A DNA stretch of 64,000 nt from JAYODW01 sp038116745 (GTDB lineage: Bacteria; Pseudomonadota; Gammaproteobacteria; Ga0077536): the NCBI GenBank assembly GCA_038116745.1, contig JAYODW010000013.1, positions 28,052 through 92,051 on the forward strand, written 5' to 3'. Within the stretch, counting starts at the first letter, position 1; the number at the start of each line of letters is the position of its first letter. Shown piece after piece: positions 42,416 through 51,341 of the stretch. A model generated the notes under the pieces. It worked only from the letters and a program-made list of their open reading frames with translations, was not told the DNA's origin and made no database searches. The position numbers were made by a program, and so were the translations under genes.

Positions 42416-42425
42416 GAGCTGGCAG

Positions 42426-44498
42426 TTACTCCCCGTGCAGCTGACTGATGTCAGCAACTCGGGAAAACATCGCGAAGAGGTCGCGCAGCAACAGCAGGCG
42501 GTTGCGCCGAAGCGCCGTGTCGTCGCTCATCACCATTACCGTATCGAAGAAGTTGTCCACTGGGTCGCGCAGGGCAGCGAGTTGCTCCAGATAGGCATCG
42601 TATTGACCGCTATCGACCATTTTTTGCATCGCGTCAGCGTGTCTTTTTACGGCCTGTGCGAGGTCCCGCTCTGCGTCGTCCTGCAGGAGAGACAGGTCCC
42701 AGTGGCCGTCAAGGTCGGCGGGGGCTTTGCGCAGGATATTGGCGATCCGTTTATTCGCTGCTGCCAGCGCTTCAGCTTCAGGCAGCTGTCGGAAGCGCGC
42801 GACTGCCGCGGCCCTGCGTGCCATTTCCAGTGGCGACCATTCATCGGTTGTCAGTACAGCACTGCAGACATCCGCCGCGAACGAGTGCTCGAGAAAATAG
42901 CCGCGCAACCGATCGCGCATGAACTGGAGGACCCGAGCCCGGGTCTCCGGCTCTAGGGCCACATTCCGATAGGCGGCCAGCGCCAGGTCAACGGTCTGAT
43001 CGAGCGCGAGCTCTGCGCCGCCTTCGACCAGGATTCGCAGAGCGCCAAGCGCGGCCCGTCTCAGACCATACGGATCGCGGTCACCGGTAGGTAGCAGGCC
43101 CGCCCCGAAGATCCCGACCAGAGTGTCAATCTTATCGGCCAGGGCGATACAGCGGCCGAGACCTGAGGCCGGGATCGCATCGCCGGAATATCGGGGCTGA
43201 TAGAACTCGCCCAGAGCCCGGCAGACCTCAGCCGATTCCGTGCTGGCAGCGTAATAGGCGCCCATGCTGCCTTGCAGTTCAGGGAACTCGCCGACCATGT
43301 CAGACATGAGGTCGCAGCGCGAGAGGTGGGCCGTCCGGACCGCTGTCCCGGGATCGACGTCGAAGGATGGCGCAAGCTCGGACACCAGACGCTCAATTCT
43401 TTCCGTCTTATCCAGCAGGCTGCCAAGTCGTTTCTCAAAAAGCATGCTCGACAGCGCAGGTCGCCATTGTGCGAGAGGATGCGCGCGGTCTGACTCATAA
43501 AAGAATTCGGCATCGGCCAGACGCGGGCGTATCACACGCTCATTCCCTGCCTGCACGACCGCGGGATCCTGACTCTGGATATTGGATACCGTGATGAAGC
43601 GATTGCTCAAAGCGCCATCAGGATCGCGTACAGGAAAATATTTCTGATGGCCCTGCATGGTCGAAACCAGTACTTCGTCTGGCAGTTTCAGATAACGCGG
43701 ATCAAATTCGCCACTGAGTACAACGGGCCACTCAACGAGCGCAGTGACCTCGTCGAGTAGCGGCTCGGAGAGATCTGGCACCAGACCGAGCTTGGTGCAA
43801 TGTGCCAGCACATCCTCCTGGATCCGAGTGCGGCGGCGCTCGAACGAGGCAATCACGTGGCCGGGGGATTCAAGCAGGTCGGCGTATTCTTCTGCTCGCA
43901 TGAGGGGAATTTCCTGTGGGTGGTGAAAACGATGTCCCCTGGTGTTCCGTCCGCTTTTGATCCCGAAGACCTCCAGGTCGACGATTGCATCGTCGAGCAG
44001 CGCAACTACCCAGTGCACAGGACGAACAAACTCATGGTCCTGACTACCCCAGCGCATCCGTTTCGGGATTGGCAGACGTGACAGCGCCCGAGTGGTCATA
44101 TCTCCGATAAGGTCAGTTAGGGGGCGTCCTGCAACGTTGCGCTCGAATACCAGCCACTCGCCCTCGTCGAGAGAGAGCCGCTCGAGCGCTGTGACTTCTA
44201 CACCGCAGGAGCGCGCGAAACCGAGCGCAGCCTTGGTCGGTTGTCCATCTGCATCAAAAGCCGCGGCGACAGAGGGGCCACGCCGTTGTTCCGTGCGATC
44301 CGGCTGCCGGGATTCGATTCCCTGCACCGCGAGCGCCAGCCTGCGTGGTGTTGCAAACCCCTGGATGGCGACAAAAGCGATGTGGTTCTCGTGGAGCGCG
44401 GCTTGAAACTCCGTCTGCAGTGCCCGGGACAGCGTAGGCAGCGCTTTCGGCGGTAATTCTTCGGTACCGATCTCGAGCAGAAAATTGGCGCTGCTCAC
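42426..44498 (-). CDS. glyS: Glycyl-tRNA synthetase beta subunit
   Basis: The beta chain of the alpha2beta2 bacterial glycyl-tRNA synthetase, needed for tRNA recognition. Its 690 residues match E. coli (689). Visible are the N-terminal LLEIGTEELPPKALPTLSRAL, the central HQKYFPVRD and LADKIDTLVGIF (HD-related domain), and a C-terminal anticodon-binding DALR-like domain ending NRLLLLRDLFAMFSRVADISQL. Its start overlaps the glyQ stop by 4 bases. It is followed by gmhB after 10 bases. Confidence 0.98.
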   Translation of the reverse strand: MSSANFLLEIGTEELPPKALPTLSRALQTEFQAALHENHIAFVAIQGFATPRRLALAVQGIESRQPDRTEQRRGPSVAAAFDADGQPTKAALGFARSCGVEVTALERLSLDEGEWLVFERNVAGRPLTDLIGDMTTRALSRLPIPKRMRWGSQDHEFVRPVHWVVALLDDAIVDLEVFGIKSGRNTRGHRFHHPQEIPLMRAEEYADLLESPGHVIASFERRRTRIQEDVLAHCTKLGLVPDLSEPLLDEVTALVEWPVVLSGEFDPRYLKLPDEVLVSTMQGHQKYFPVRDPDGALSNRFITVSNIQSQDPAVVQAGNERVIRPRLADAEFFYESDRAHPLAQWRPALSSMLFEKRLGSLLDKTERIERLVSELAPSFDVDPGTAVRTAHLSRCDLMSDMVGEFPELQGSMGAYYAASTESAEVCRALGEFYQPRYSGDAIPASGLGRCIALADKIDTLVGIFGAGLLPTGDRDPYGLRRAALGALRILVEGGAELALDQTVDLALAAYRNVALEPETRARVLQFMRDRLRGYFLEHSFAADVCSAVLTTDEWSPLEMARRAAAVARFRQLPEAEALAAANKRIANILRKAPADLDGHWDLSLLQDDAERDLAQAVKRHADAMQKMVDSGQYDAYLEQLAALRDPVDNFFDTVMVMSDDTALRRNRLLLLRDLFAMFSRVADISQLHGE

Positions 44499-45415
44499 AA
44501 GTCCTCTCCCGCCTTCAGTAGCGGGAAGCCCAGGCTTTCCCGCATCGCGTAATACGCCTGCGCAACGTCACGGGCCAGGGTCCTGATCCTGAGGATGTAG
44601 CGCTGTCGCTCGGTCACCGAGATGGCCTTGCGCGCATCGATGAGATTGAAGGTATGGGACGCCTTGACCATCTGTTCGTAGGCAGGCAGAGGCAGGTTGA
44701 GGCCAATCATCCGGCGGCTTTCTTGTTCGCAGTCGTCAAACCATCGGAACAGAGCGTCTGTGTTCGCGTGCTCGAAGTTAAACGCAGACATCTCGACTTC
44801 GTTCTGCCGGTATACATCGCCGTAGGTAACCCTGCGTTCTCCGTGTTGCGTCCAAAGCAGGTCATAGACCGATTCCACGCCCTGCAGATACATCGCAATG
44901 CGCTCCAGCCCGTAGGTAATCTCGCCGGAGACTGGCCGGCAGTCGAGGCCGCCGACTTGCTGAAAATAGGTGAATTGCGTTACCTCCATACCGTTCAGCC
45001 ACACCTCCCAGCCGAGCCCCCAGGCGCCCAGGGTGGGTGACTCCCAGTTGTCTTCCACAAAGCGAATGTCATGCACCCCGAGGTCTAGGCCCAGCGCTTC
45101 GAGTGAGCCCAGGTAATGCTCCTGTATGTCCGACGGCGAGGGTTTCAGCAGCACCTGAAACTGATAGTAGTGCTGCAGGCGGTTCGGGTTTTCGCCGTAG
45201 CGACCGTCGCCCGGCCGTCGTGAGGGCTGCACATACGCCGCGCGCCACGGTTCCGGACCGATCGCACGTAGGAATGTGGCCGGATGGAAGGTGCCGGCCC
45301 CCATTTCCATGTCGTAGGGCTGGGCGATCACGCAGCCAAAACTCTCAGCCCAGTACTGCTGCAGCTGGAAAATCAGTTCCTGAAACGTGTTCGGAGTTTG
45401 GCGGCTGGCGGTCAT
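44495..45415 (-). CDS. glyQ: Glycyl-tRNA synthetase alpha subunit
   Basis: The catalytic class II chain that activates glycine. Its 306 residues show TFQELIFQLQQYWAESFGCVIAQPYDMEMGAGTFHPATFLRAIGPEPW near the N-terminus, QPSRRPGDGRYGENPNRLQHYYQFQV (motif 2), and the RYILRIRTLARDVAQAYY C-terminus. The ATG at 45415 is the family start; the frame is open to 45505 without similarity. It leads the glyQ-glyS-gmhB-plsC operon and is divergent from an unrecognised gene. Confidence 0.98.
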   Translation of the reverse strand: MTASRQTPNTFQELIFQLQQYWAESFGCVIAQPYDMEMGAGTFHPATFLRAIGPEPWRAAYVQPSRRPGDGRYGENPNRLQHYYQFQVLLKPSPSDIQEHYLGSLEALGLDLGVHDIRFVEDNWESPTLGAWGLGWEVWLNGMEVTQFTYFQQVGGLDCRPVSGEITYGLERIAMYLQGVESVYDLLWTQHGERRVTYGDVYRQNEVEMSAFNFEHANTDALFRWFDDCEQESRRMIGLNLPLPAYEQMVKASHTFNLIDARKAISVTERQRYILRIRTLARDVAQAYYAMRESLGFPLLKAGEDL

Positions 45416-45594
45416 GGTGAGGGTGAGGAGCGAGGCCCGGGCGACAGGGGGCGGGAGTATAGCCAGAGTTGGTCCGCTTGAGCACGTTACCGCCGCTCGC
45501 CACATATGTTGGGCTCACGGGTGCGTCTCAATGCCTAAAGTTTGCCATGGAGAGGCCGCCATCTGCCTTAGCGAAAGAGCGAAGGCAGACGGCA

Positions 45595-46143
45595 ATGCGA
45601 CATGGAATACACACTGCAGAGACCAAGGGCTGGCGGGCGCTACTGCTGCAGGCCCAGACGGCATGTGGGGTCCATCTCTCGATGCCTGTCGAAGAACACC
45701 TTGTCAGCCTTCTGCTCGCGGGAGCCGGTGCGCAGACGGCATTGCCTCCGGTTAGTGCGCTTCTGAACTCCGCGCCTGATTGGCAGGAGAAGCCAGCCGA
45801 ACGCGGCGATCGGTGCCTGCTATACAGCGGTTTTTATCCCGAGCAGTTACTCGACACCGGTTACGAACTCGCATTCTTCGTGCGGACCGGGCGCGAGGCT
45901 TATAGGGAACACGCGCAACGCCATCGTTGTCCCCGACACGAGGCGCTGGCGGTGGAATTCGTTTCAGCGCTGGATGTTCTGTTGACTCTCAAGGTGCTCC
46001 ACGCCGGGCGCCCGGGGATAGATGCACTCAGTGCTTTCCGCCTGTGGCATGACGAGCGCAGTGTCTACGCCCGCCATGTTCTCTATGCTGTGAGTCCAGG
46101 CAGTGTGGTGAGCGAGGTTTCAGGCAGTCAGCTGCTGCATTAA
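45595..46143 (+). CDS. Conserved hypothetical protein, unrecognised function
   Basis: A 182-residue soluble protein. It has PVEEHLVSLLLAGAG near the N-terminus, the block RGDRCLLYSGFYPEQLLDTGYELAFFVRTGREAYREHA in the middle and EFVSALDVLLTLKVL after it, mostly alpha-helical. I recall similar hypothetical proteins in other Gammaproteobacteria, with a GDkcLlfsGlFPe core, but no function. GAAGG stands 9 bases before ATG 45595; ATG 45547 would add 16 residues. It is divergent from glyQ and convergent with the DUF4340 gene. Confidence 0.7.
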   Translation: MRHGIHTAETKGWRALLLQAQTACGVHLSMPVEEHLVSLLLAGAGAQTALPPVSALLNSAPDWQEKPAERGDRCLLYSGFYPEQLLDTGYELAFFVRTGREAYREHAQRHRCPRHEALAVEFVSALDVLLTLKVLHAGRPGIDALSAFRLWHDERSVYARHVLYAVSPGSVVSEVSGSQLLH

Positions 46144-46194
46144 ACGGTTGCCCCGCCTCTGGCTGGCAGCAGCAGGGCGTCGAGGTTGCTGAAC

Positions 46195-47337
46195 TTAATC
46201 CTGCGTCGCGTCAGGCTTTTCCGGCTCGACGGTTTTGATCAGATCCTCAAACGTCTTTTCCATCATCCGCCGCTTGTAATCGGGGATCACGTACGCCCAT
46301 CGGGCTGTACGCTGTCGCAACCGTTCGCTTTCCGCCTGGGGCGTTTCGTCGGCTGATTTTTCCTCGGTAGCATTGGTGTCCGCTGCCTCGGGCGTGTTCT
46401 CTTCCTGGTCCGCAGACGTCGCCGCCGCCGAGGACACTGCTGCAGCCGCCAGTTCCTCATTCACTGCAAAAGAAAATGTGACGAGCTTCTGGTCGTCTAG
46501 CAGGTAGTCTTTGAGTGTTACCACGAGTCCGTTGAAAGTGGTGACCGTCACCTCTCGAACAGGAGTCAGGGCTGCAAGCTTTGCGGCAGCGAGAACGTCG
46601 TTGAAACGCAGGTCCAGCAGAAGCGCGCCAAGAGCGGATACCGTTGCTTTGGATTTCTGCTCATAGCCATCCGGAATGTTGTTCAGCGTGAAGAAATTGT
46701 CGCTTTGCTCTGCCTTGGAGAGCGTGATGGGCGTGGCGTCGGACTTTTCTACGAGAACGGTCATGATTCGCTGTGTATCGACGTCGAGGATCTGAGCATC
46801 TACCCAGGTAATTGGGTCAGCATTGGCGTCGAGTTCACCTACTACGAGCCAGGACTGATCCTCATCACGGCGTCGGACATAGTGCTGATCGCCGGTACTC
46901 CCGTCACGCTCGTGTCCGACGATGAGGGCTGCGAGGGTGTTGCCGTCGGCTGTCAGCAGCTCGACCAGCGTCCCGGCGGAGTTCTCGTCCCCGATGTCCG
47001 CAACGCCCAGCTTCGCGAAGCGATTCGGGGAACTCGTTTTCGGCTCGACGATCCGTGCATTGGCAAGCTGTAGAGCAAGGCGTTTGACGGCCGTGGCGTC
47101 CGCTTCGAAGGCGTCCTTGTTGGTTACGGTCCAGCGCTCTCCGTCACGCTGCAGCTCGGTGTTCCGCTGCGCATTGCGAACATTCACGAGCGCAATTTCG
47201 TTAATGCTGTCGAGCAGAGAAGGGAAAAGTTGGCTGCGGGTGACTTCAGTCTGCGGCGCTTTGGACTGGGATACTGTCCAGGCAAGGAGCACGACCACAA
47301 CGGTCAGACCCAGTAGCAGTAAATGGTGACGCTTCAT
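46195..47337 (-). CDS. DUF4340 protein of a Gld-type ABC transporter
   Basis: A 380-residue protein with one N-terminal membrane anchor (LLLLGLTVVVVLLAWTV) and an extracytoplasmic body with DUF4340 features (LFPSLLDSINEIALVNVRN, WTVTNKDAFEADATAVKRL, RIVEPKTSSPNRFAKLGV, WVDAQILDVD). An alanine/glutamate-rich low-complexity linker (about residues 298-338) precedes a basic-aromatic C-terminus (WAYVIPDYKRRMMEKTFEDLI). It is the last gene of an ATPase, permease, GldG-like, DUF4340 operon, 22 bases after the gldG-like gene. The role within the transporter is unknown. Confidence 0.88.
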   Translation of the reverse strand: MKRHHLLLLGLTVVVVLLAWTVSQSKAPQTEVTRSQLFPSLLDSINEIALVNVRNAQRNTELQRDGERWTVTNKDAFEADATAVKRLALQLANARIVEPKTSSPNRFAKLGVADIGDENSAGTLVELLTADGNTLAALIVGHERDGSTGDQHYVRRRDEDQSWLVVGELDANADPITWVDAQILDVDTQRIMTVLVEKSDATPITLSKAEQSDNFFTLNNIPDGYEQKSKATVSALGALLLDLRFNDVLAAAKLAALTPVREVTVTTFNGLVVTLKDYLLDDQKLVTFSFAVNEELAAAAVSSAAATSADQEENTPEAADTNATEEKSADETPQAESERLRQRTARWAYVIPDYKRRMMEKTFEDLIKTVEPEKPDATQD

Positions 47338-47359
47338 CAGGACTCTTCTCCGCGAAAAG

Positions 47360-49246
47360 TCAGGCGCGGCTGCGCGCGCGATTGGACATGACGCTGGCAG
47401 CTATTGCGATGATGATGATCAGCAGCGGGACAAGCGCCGTGTTAATGAAAGTCAGAACAGTCCCCAGTCGTTCAATGTTGCGCCGCAGGTCCAGTTGGAC
47501 TGCACGCAGTTCTTTTCGGGTCTTGACCTGCTCCTGACGGAAGCGGTCTATCTCGGTTTTTTGTTCAGGCGTGAGAAGCATATCTCCGTTTGATTCTTTG
47601 CCCTGAAGCTCGCTCAATTTGCGTTCTGCGTCGTCAAGTTTCTGCTGGAGCGCTCGTTCCCGGTCGCGAAATTGCGCTTCGGCCTCGCGTTGGATCTCCT
47701 GAACTACTTCGAAGGGGCGGGTGTATTTACCGCGGCTGCGCAGGCTGATCAGGTCATCATTACCGCCCAGGTTGTCAACCGCGTTGACCAGAAAATCAGC
47801 ATTGTTAGCGAATGGGTCTGGAATGCGCATTCCGGCGAAATCTGAGAAGCGCACCCAGAAGCGATCGGCAAGGATGTCCGTGTCGCTGACGACAATGACA
47901 TTGATAGATCCGTTCGAGCTGGTGAGAAAGTCATCATCCTGAGGCGCGCGCTTTTCTTCGCTGCCCAACGGCCGGCCGTCAGGAAAAGCGGTTTGTGCTT
48001 TGCCTGATACCCGCATTGCGACTACATGTTCACGTCCGTCGGCGCTGAAACTTTCAAGAAGACCGGCGGGGTTCTGCACAAACAGGATCGCGTCGCGCTC
48101 CAGCAAGCCGGCGTTCTTGCTCGTGTGAATCAACGGCGTGTGATCCAGCGTCGTGCCGTCGATACGCTCCAGGCTTCCTGCAGTACCGACGTTGATGACA
48201 TTGAGCTCATTGGTGATGAAGTTGTCCCGATTCAGCCTATCGCCCTGCAGCTGCAGCCACGGCAGGTATTCGACTTCCTGCGGACCCCTGCTGCTGCGAA
48301 AACTGACGCGCACGGCGCTGGTCGGGTCACCAATTACTTTGTCTTTAACCATCCGGATACCCCACTGGCTCATCAAAGCCTCGAGGTCCGAGCCGAGTTC
48401 AGGCATCACGCCTGGACGTTCAGGGTCAGGTGCCGCTGCATCCTGCTCCGCCATAGGGTCGACGAAAACCATGGCTTTACCACCGTGCAGCACGAACTGA
48501 TCAATGGCGTACTGGGTCTCGCGTGACAGATTTTTCGGGTGGATCACCACTAGAGTATCGATATCCTTCTCGATCTCCGTGGCTGAAAAACTCAATTCCC
48601 GAATTTCGTAAAGCTCTTTCAGCAGCACGAAGGACGTCCAGTCGGCACCGCGCGCCTGGCGCGTCATGGGGTCCGGTGGTGGTGCGAAGACCGGCAGGCT
48701 GGACAGCACGCCGATGACCCGTTTCTTCGGTTCCCCGAGGTTATAAACCAGCTTGGTAATTTCGTATTCGAGCGCGTCTTCCCGTTCCGGGCTCAGCAGG
48801 GGGAGCACTTCACGGTCATCGGTTGAATTGGTACCTACTATGCCCAGGTAGCCCGTCTCTCCCCCGGCACCGAGCCCGAGCTGCCGGATGCCGAAGCCGA
48901 CAGCTTCATCTTCGGCTTCGGAAAAAGGCTCGGGGTCGATTACCAGCAGCTTCAGGTTGCCGTCTGATTTGGCGACATATTCATCGAGCATGTCACGGAC
49001 GCGCTTGCCGTAGTTCAGCAGCTGCGGAAAGCCCGCAAACTGTTTTGCAGAGAAATACAGGCGAATCGTGACAGGTTCCTCAAGCTGTCCGACGATGTTG
49101 CTCGTGCCTGGTGACAGGGTGTATAGACTGTTTTTTGTGACATCCAGCCGCCAGGCAGTGAACAGCTGATTGCTGATGATGTTGACGCCCAGAAACAGGA
49201 CGAGGGCGAGCAGAAGGCCGCTTCCGGTCAGGAGTTTTCTATTCAT
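47360..49246 (-). CDS. GldG-family ABC transporter auxiliary protein
   Basis: A 628-residue protein anchored by an N-terminal helix (LLALVLFLGVNIISN) and a C-terminal helix (ALVPLLIIIIAIAASV). The large periplasmic part matches the ABC_transp_aux family: WRLDVTKNSLYTLSPGTSNIV, VTIRLYFSAK, KRVIGVLSSLPV, LVVIHPKNLSRETQYAIDQFVLHGGKAMVFVDP. A coiled coil (about residues 515-560, QREAEAQFRDRERALQQKLDDAERKL) precedes the last helix. GldG is named from Flavobacterium gliding, but homologues are common in non-gliding bacteria; export of an envelope substrate is inferred. Confidence 0.9.
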   Translation of the reverse strand: MNRKLLTGSGLLLALVLFLGVNIISNQLFTAWRLDVTKNSLYTLSPGTSNIVGQLEEPVTIRLYFSAKQFAGFPQLLNYGKRVRDMLDEYVAKSDGNLKLLVIDPEPFSEAEDEAVGFGIRQLGLGAGGETGYLGIVGTNSTDDREVLPLLSPEREDALEYEITKLVYNLGEPKKRVIGVLSSLPVFAPPPDPMTRQARGADWTSFVLLKELYEIRELSFSATEIEKDIDTLVVIHPKNLSRETQYAIDQFVLHGGKAMVFVDPMAEQDAAAPDPERPGVMPELGSDLEALMSQWGIRMVKDKVIGDPTSAVRVSFRSSRGPQEVEYLPWLQLQGDRLNRDNFITNELNVINVGTAGSLERIDGTTLDHTPLIHTSKNAGLLERDAILFVQNPAGLLESFSADGREHVVAMRVSGKAQTAFPDGRPLGSEEKRAPQDDDFLTSSNGSINVIVVSDTDILADRFWVRFSDFAGMRIPDPFANNADFLVNAVDNLGGNDDLISLRSRGKYTRPFEVVQEIQREAEAQFRDRERALQQKLDDAERKLSELQGKESNGDMLLTPEQKTEIDRFRQEQVKTRKELRAVQLDLRRNIERLGTVLTFINTALVPLLIIIIAIAASVMSNRARSRA

Positions 49247-49285
49247 GGGGGCATGCCTGGTGCGTGCGTAGAGTGCAAGGGATCC

Positions 49286-50020
49286 TCATTTGCTTTTATT
49301 CGCTTCGATGGCCAGCACGTTGGCGTAGAGCCAGAAAGCAATGAGAGTGCCGAAAAAAATGAGGTCCCGGATGTCCACGACGCCTTTGAGAATGGAGTTG
49401 AAGTGAGTCAGAAAGCTGAATGAGCTGATGGCATCGACGACCACCTGCGGAGCCCAGAGCTGGAAGAGGTCCAGCACCATCGGAAAGCCGCTCAGGTTAA
49501 ATGCAAAACAGATCACGAAGCTGATGACGAAGGCGATAACCTGATTCTTGGTCAGAGCAGAAATGCAGGCGCCTATTGCGAGAAATCCACCGGCCATGAG
49601 CAGGCTGCCGACATAGCCAGCGAGGATGACCGTATTGTCCGGTTCGCCAAGATAGTTGACCGTCAGCCAGATCGGGAACGTGCCCGCGAGCGCAACGGCT
49701 GTGAAGCACCACGAAGCCAGGAACTTACCGAGCACGCTGGCCGGCAGCGACACCGGCAGAGTCAGAAGCAGCTCCAGCGTGCCTGCTTTGCGCTCTTCGG
49801 ACCAAAGGCGCATTGAGATAGCTGGTATCAGGAACATATAGAGCCATGGGTGGAACTGGAAGAACGGCTCCAGGTCGGCCTGCGCTCGCTCGTAGAAGCC
49901 CCCCACGTAGAAAGTGAATACGCCGTTCAGCACCAGGAATATGACGATAAAAACGTACGCTACCGGGGTGGCGAAATAAGCGCCGAGCTCGCGCCGGAAT
50001 ATGGTTGTCAGGCCGTTCAT
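49286..50020 (-). CDS. ABC-2 type permease, GldF-like
   Basis: A 244-residue permease with six hydrophobic segments. It starts MNGLTTIFRRELGAYFATPVAYVFIVIFLV, and SEERKAGTLELLLTLPVS is the cytoplasmic signature of ABC-2 permeases of the GldF/NosY group. The ATG overlaps the ATPase stop by 4 bases. With the neighbouring ATPase and GldG-like subunit it should form one transporter complex. Confidence 0.9.
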   Translation of the reverse strand: MNGLTTIFRRELGAYFATPVAYVFIVIFLVLNGVFTFYVGGFYERAQADLEPFFQFHPWLYMFLIPAISMRLWSEERKAGTLELLLTLPVSLPASVLGKFLASWCFTAVALAGTFPIWLTVNYLGEPDNTVILAGYVGSLLMAGGFLAIGACISALTKNQVIAFVISFVICFAFNLSGFPMVLDLFQLWAPQVVVDAISSFSFLTHFNSILKGVVDIRDLIFFGTLIAFWLYANVLAIEANKSK

Positions 50021-50985
50021 GTGCGATGGACCTCCCCTGCGGCACTGCCTGTCTGCGTAACAGTGCGGAAAACTTCGTCGAGTTGCCCTCGTTGCACAAA
50101 TATCTCGCGCGGCTCGCAGTTCAGCTCTCTCAAACGCGACTGCACGGCGCTCACAATGGACTGTTCGCCGCCGGGGAACACGGTGAGCAGCCCATCTGCG
50201 CTTGATGCGGCAGCTTCGACCGCTGACACACCGGGTAATTGTTCCAACGAGGTCTTCACGCGTTCGCTGTCAATTTGAGCAACCCTCAGACTGACAGCGT
50301 TATGAAAGCGAGAACGCGTCGCGAGTTCGTGCGGTGTGCCGCTGAAAATGAGTTTGCCCTGCGCGATGATGATGGCGCGCGTGCAGACTGCGTCCACTTC
50401 TTCAAGTATATGGGTTGAAATCAGGATGGCCTTCTGGGGCGCCATGGTCTGGATCAGCGAGCGCACCTCGTGCTTCTGATTGGGATCGAGACCGTCGGTC
50501 GGCTCGTCCATGATGAGAATTTCTGGGTCATGGAGAATCGCTTGCGCCAGTCCGACGCGCCGCTTGAAGCCTTTGGACAGGGTTTCAATACGCTGATGCA
50601 GGACATTTTCCAGATGAATGTGTTCGACGACCTCGCGGATTCGAGCCTGACGTTTGGCGCGCGGAATCTGACGGATGTCCGCAATGAACTCCAGGAAGCT
50701 GGAGGGCGTCATCTCACCGTAAGCCGGGGCGCCTTCCGGCAGATAGCCGATGTGGGCTTTGGCCGCCAGCGGGGCTGCTTCAATGTCAACGCCGGCAACC
50801 TTGACCACGCCCGCGCTTGGCGCAAGGAAGCCCGTGATCATTTTCATAGTTGTAGACTTACCAGCGCCGTTAGGTCCAAGGAATCCGAGCACCTCGCCGC
50901 GACCCACGGTCAACGAGATGTTGTCTACCGCACGCAGCCCGCCGAAACTTTTACACAGCCCGTTGACTTCGATCAGGGTTTCCAT
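50017..50985 (-). CDS. ABC transporter ATP-binding protein, GldA-like
   Basis: A 322-residue ATPase of the ABC-2 exporter type. Walker A GPNGAGKST, signature LSKGFKRRVGLAQA (S-K-G in place of SGG), Walker B ILIMDEPTDGLDPNQ and the switch ISTHILEEVD are present. The C-terminal ~90 residues form the extra domain seen in NosF/GldA-like ATPases. It heads the four-gene operon and is divergent from mnmG, with a 356-base gap. Confidence 0.92.
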   Translation of the reverse strand: METLIEVNGLCKSFGGLRAVDNISLTVGRGEVLGFLGPNGAGKSTTMKMITGFLAPSAGVVKVAGVDIEAAPLAAKAHIGYLPEGAPAYGEMTPSSFLEFIADIRQIPRAKRQARIREVVEHIHLENVLHQRIETLSKGFKRRVGLAQAILHDPEILIMDEPTDGLDPNQKHEVRSLIQTMAPQKAILISTHILEEVDAVCTRAIIIAQGKLIFSGTPHELATRSRFHNAVSLRVAQIDSERVKTSLEQLPGVSAVEAAASSADGLLTVFPGGEQSIVSAVQSRLRELNCEPREIFVQRGQLDEVFRTVTQTGSAAGEVHRT

Positions 50986-51341
50986 AACTCACATGTCTCT
51001 CAGCTGTTTCGAAAATCATTGTTGCTTCATTGCCAAACCGGCATCACGGGCAGGCATTCAGCGCAGGAAAACGAGTTCGGATTCCAGACCTGGCTCGACG
51101 CAGCATTTCTCGCGCCCAGCGGCGCCAAGGGCGCGCAATCGTTCCACAAGGCCATTCTGGGCGTCAACTCAAGTCCCTAGACCATGATCGACCCAAAAAG
51201 TTTCGGCGGTCTGACACCAGGCGGGTCGGCCGATGCGCCGCTCACCAGAGGCTCTGGTGCGGGAGATTTCCAATCTTTTTCAGAGTCGTTATCCTGCGCC
51301 CCCGGTCGAGAGTGGGCTGTTCCCACCAACGCGCTTACAGC
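50986..51341. other. Intergenic region between gldA-like gene and mnmG
   Basis: This 356-base gap separates the two divergent transcription units. I see a 17-bp palindrome (51243-51259), a 5-bp hairpin GTGGG/CCCAC (51312-51326) just before mnmG, and one weak DnaA-box-like TTATCC (51289-51294). The mnmG frame is open through most of it, but the predicted extension is arginine-rich and unlike the family. There is no AT-rich stretch or cluster of DnaA boxes, so I do not call an origin here. Confidence 0.5.
51243..51259. repeat. 17-bp operator-like palindrome upstream of mnmG
   Basis: CACCAGAG (51243-51250) and CTCTGGTG (51252-51259) are perfect 8-bp inverted arms with one central base; CCGC and GCGG flank the arms and extend the symmetry imperfectly. 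There is no T tract after it on either strand. It lies 83 bases before mnmG and 258 bases before the divergent ATPase start. Confidence 0.6.

Noticed and set aside
51289..51294. Possible oriC upstream of mnmG because of a DnaA-box-like TTATCC
   Set aside because: Only one weak partial box, no cluster of TTATCCACA-type sites and no AT-rich unwinding region in the gap.
51030..51341. 104-codon upstream extension of mnmG
   Set aside because: The extra residues are arginine-rich and unlike any MnmG; the family begins exactly at MKYPERFDVIVVGGG (51342).
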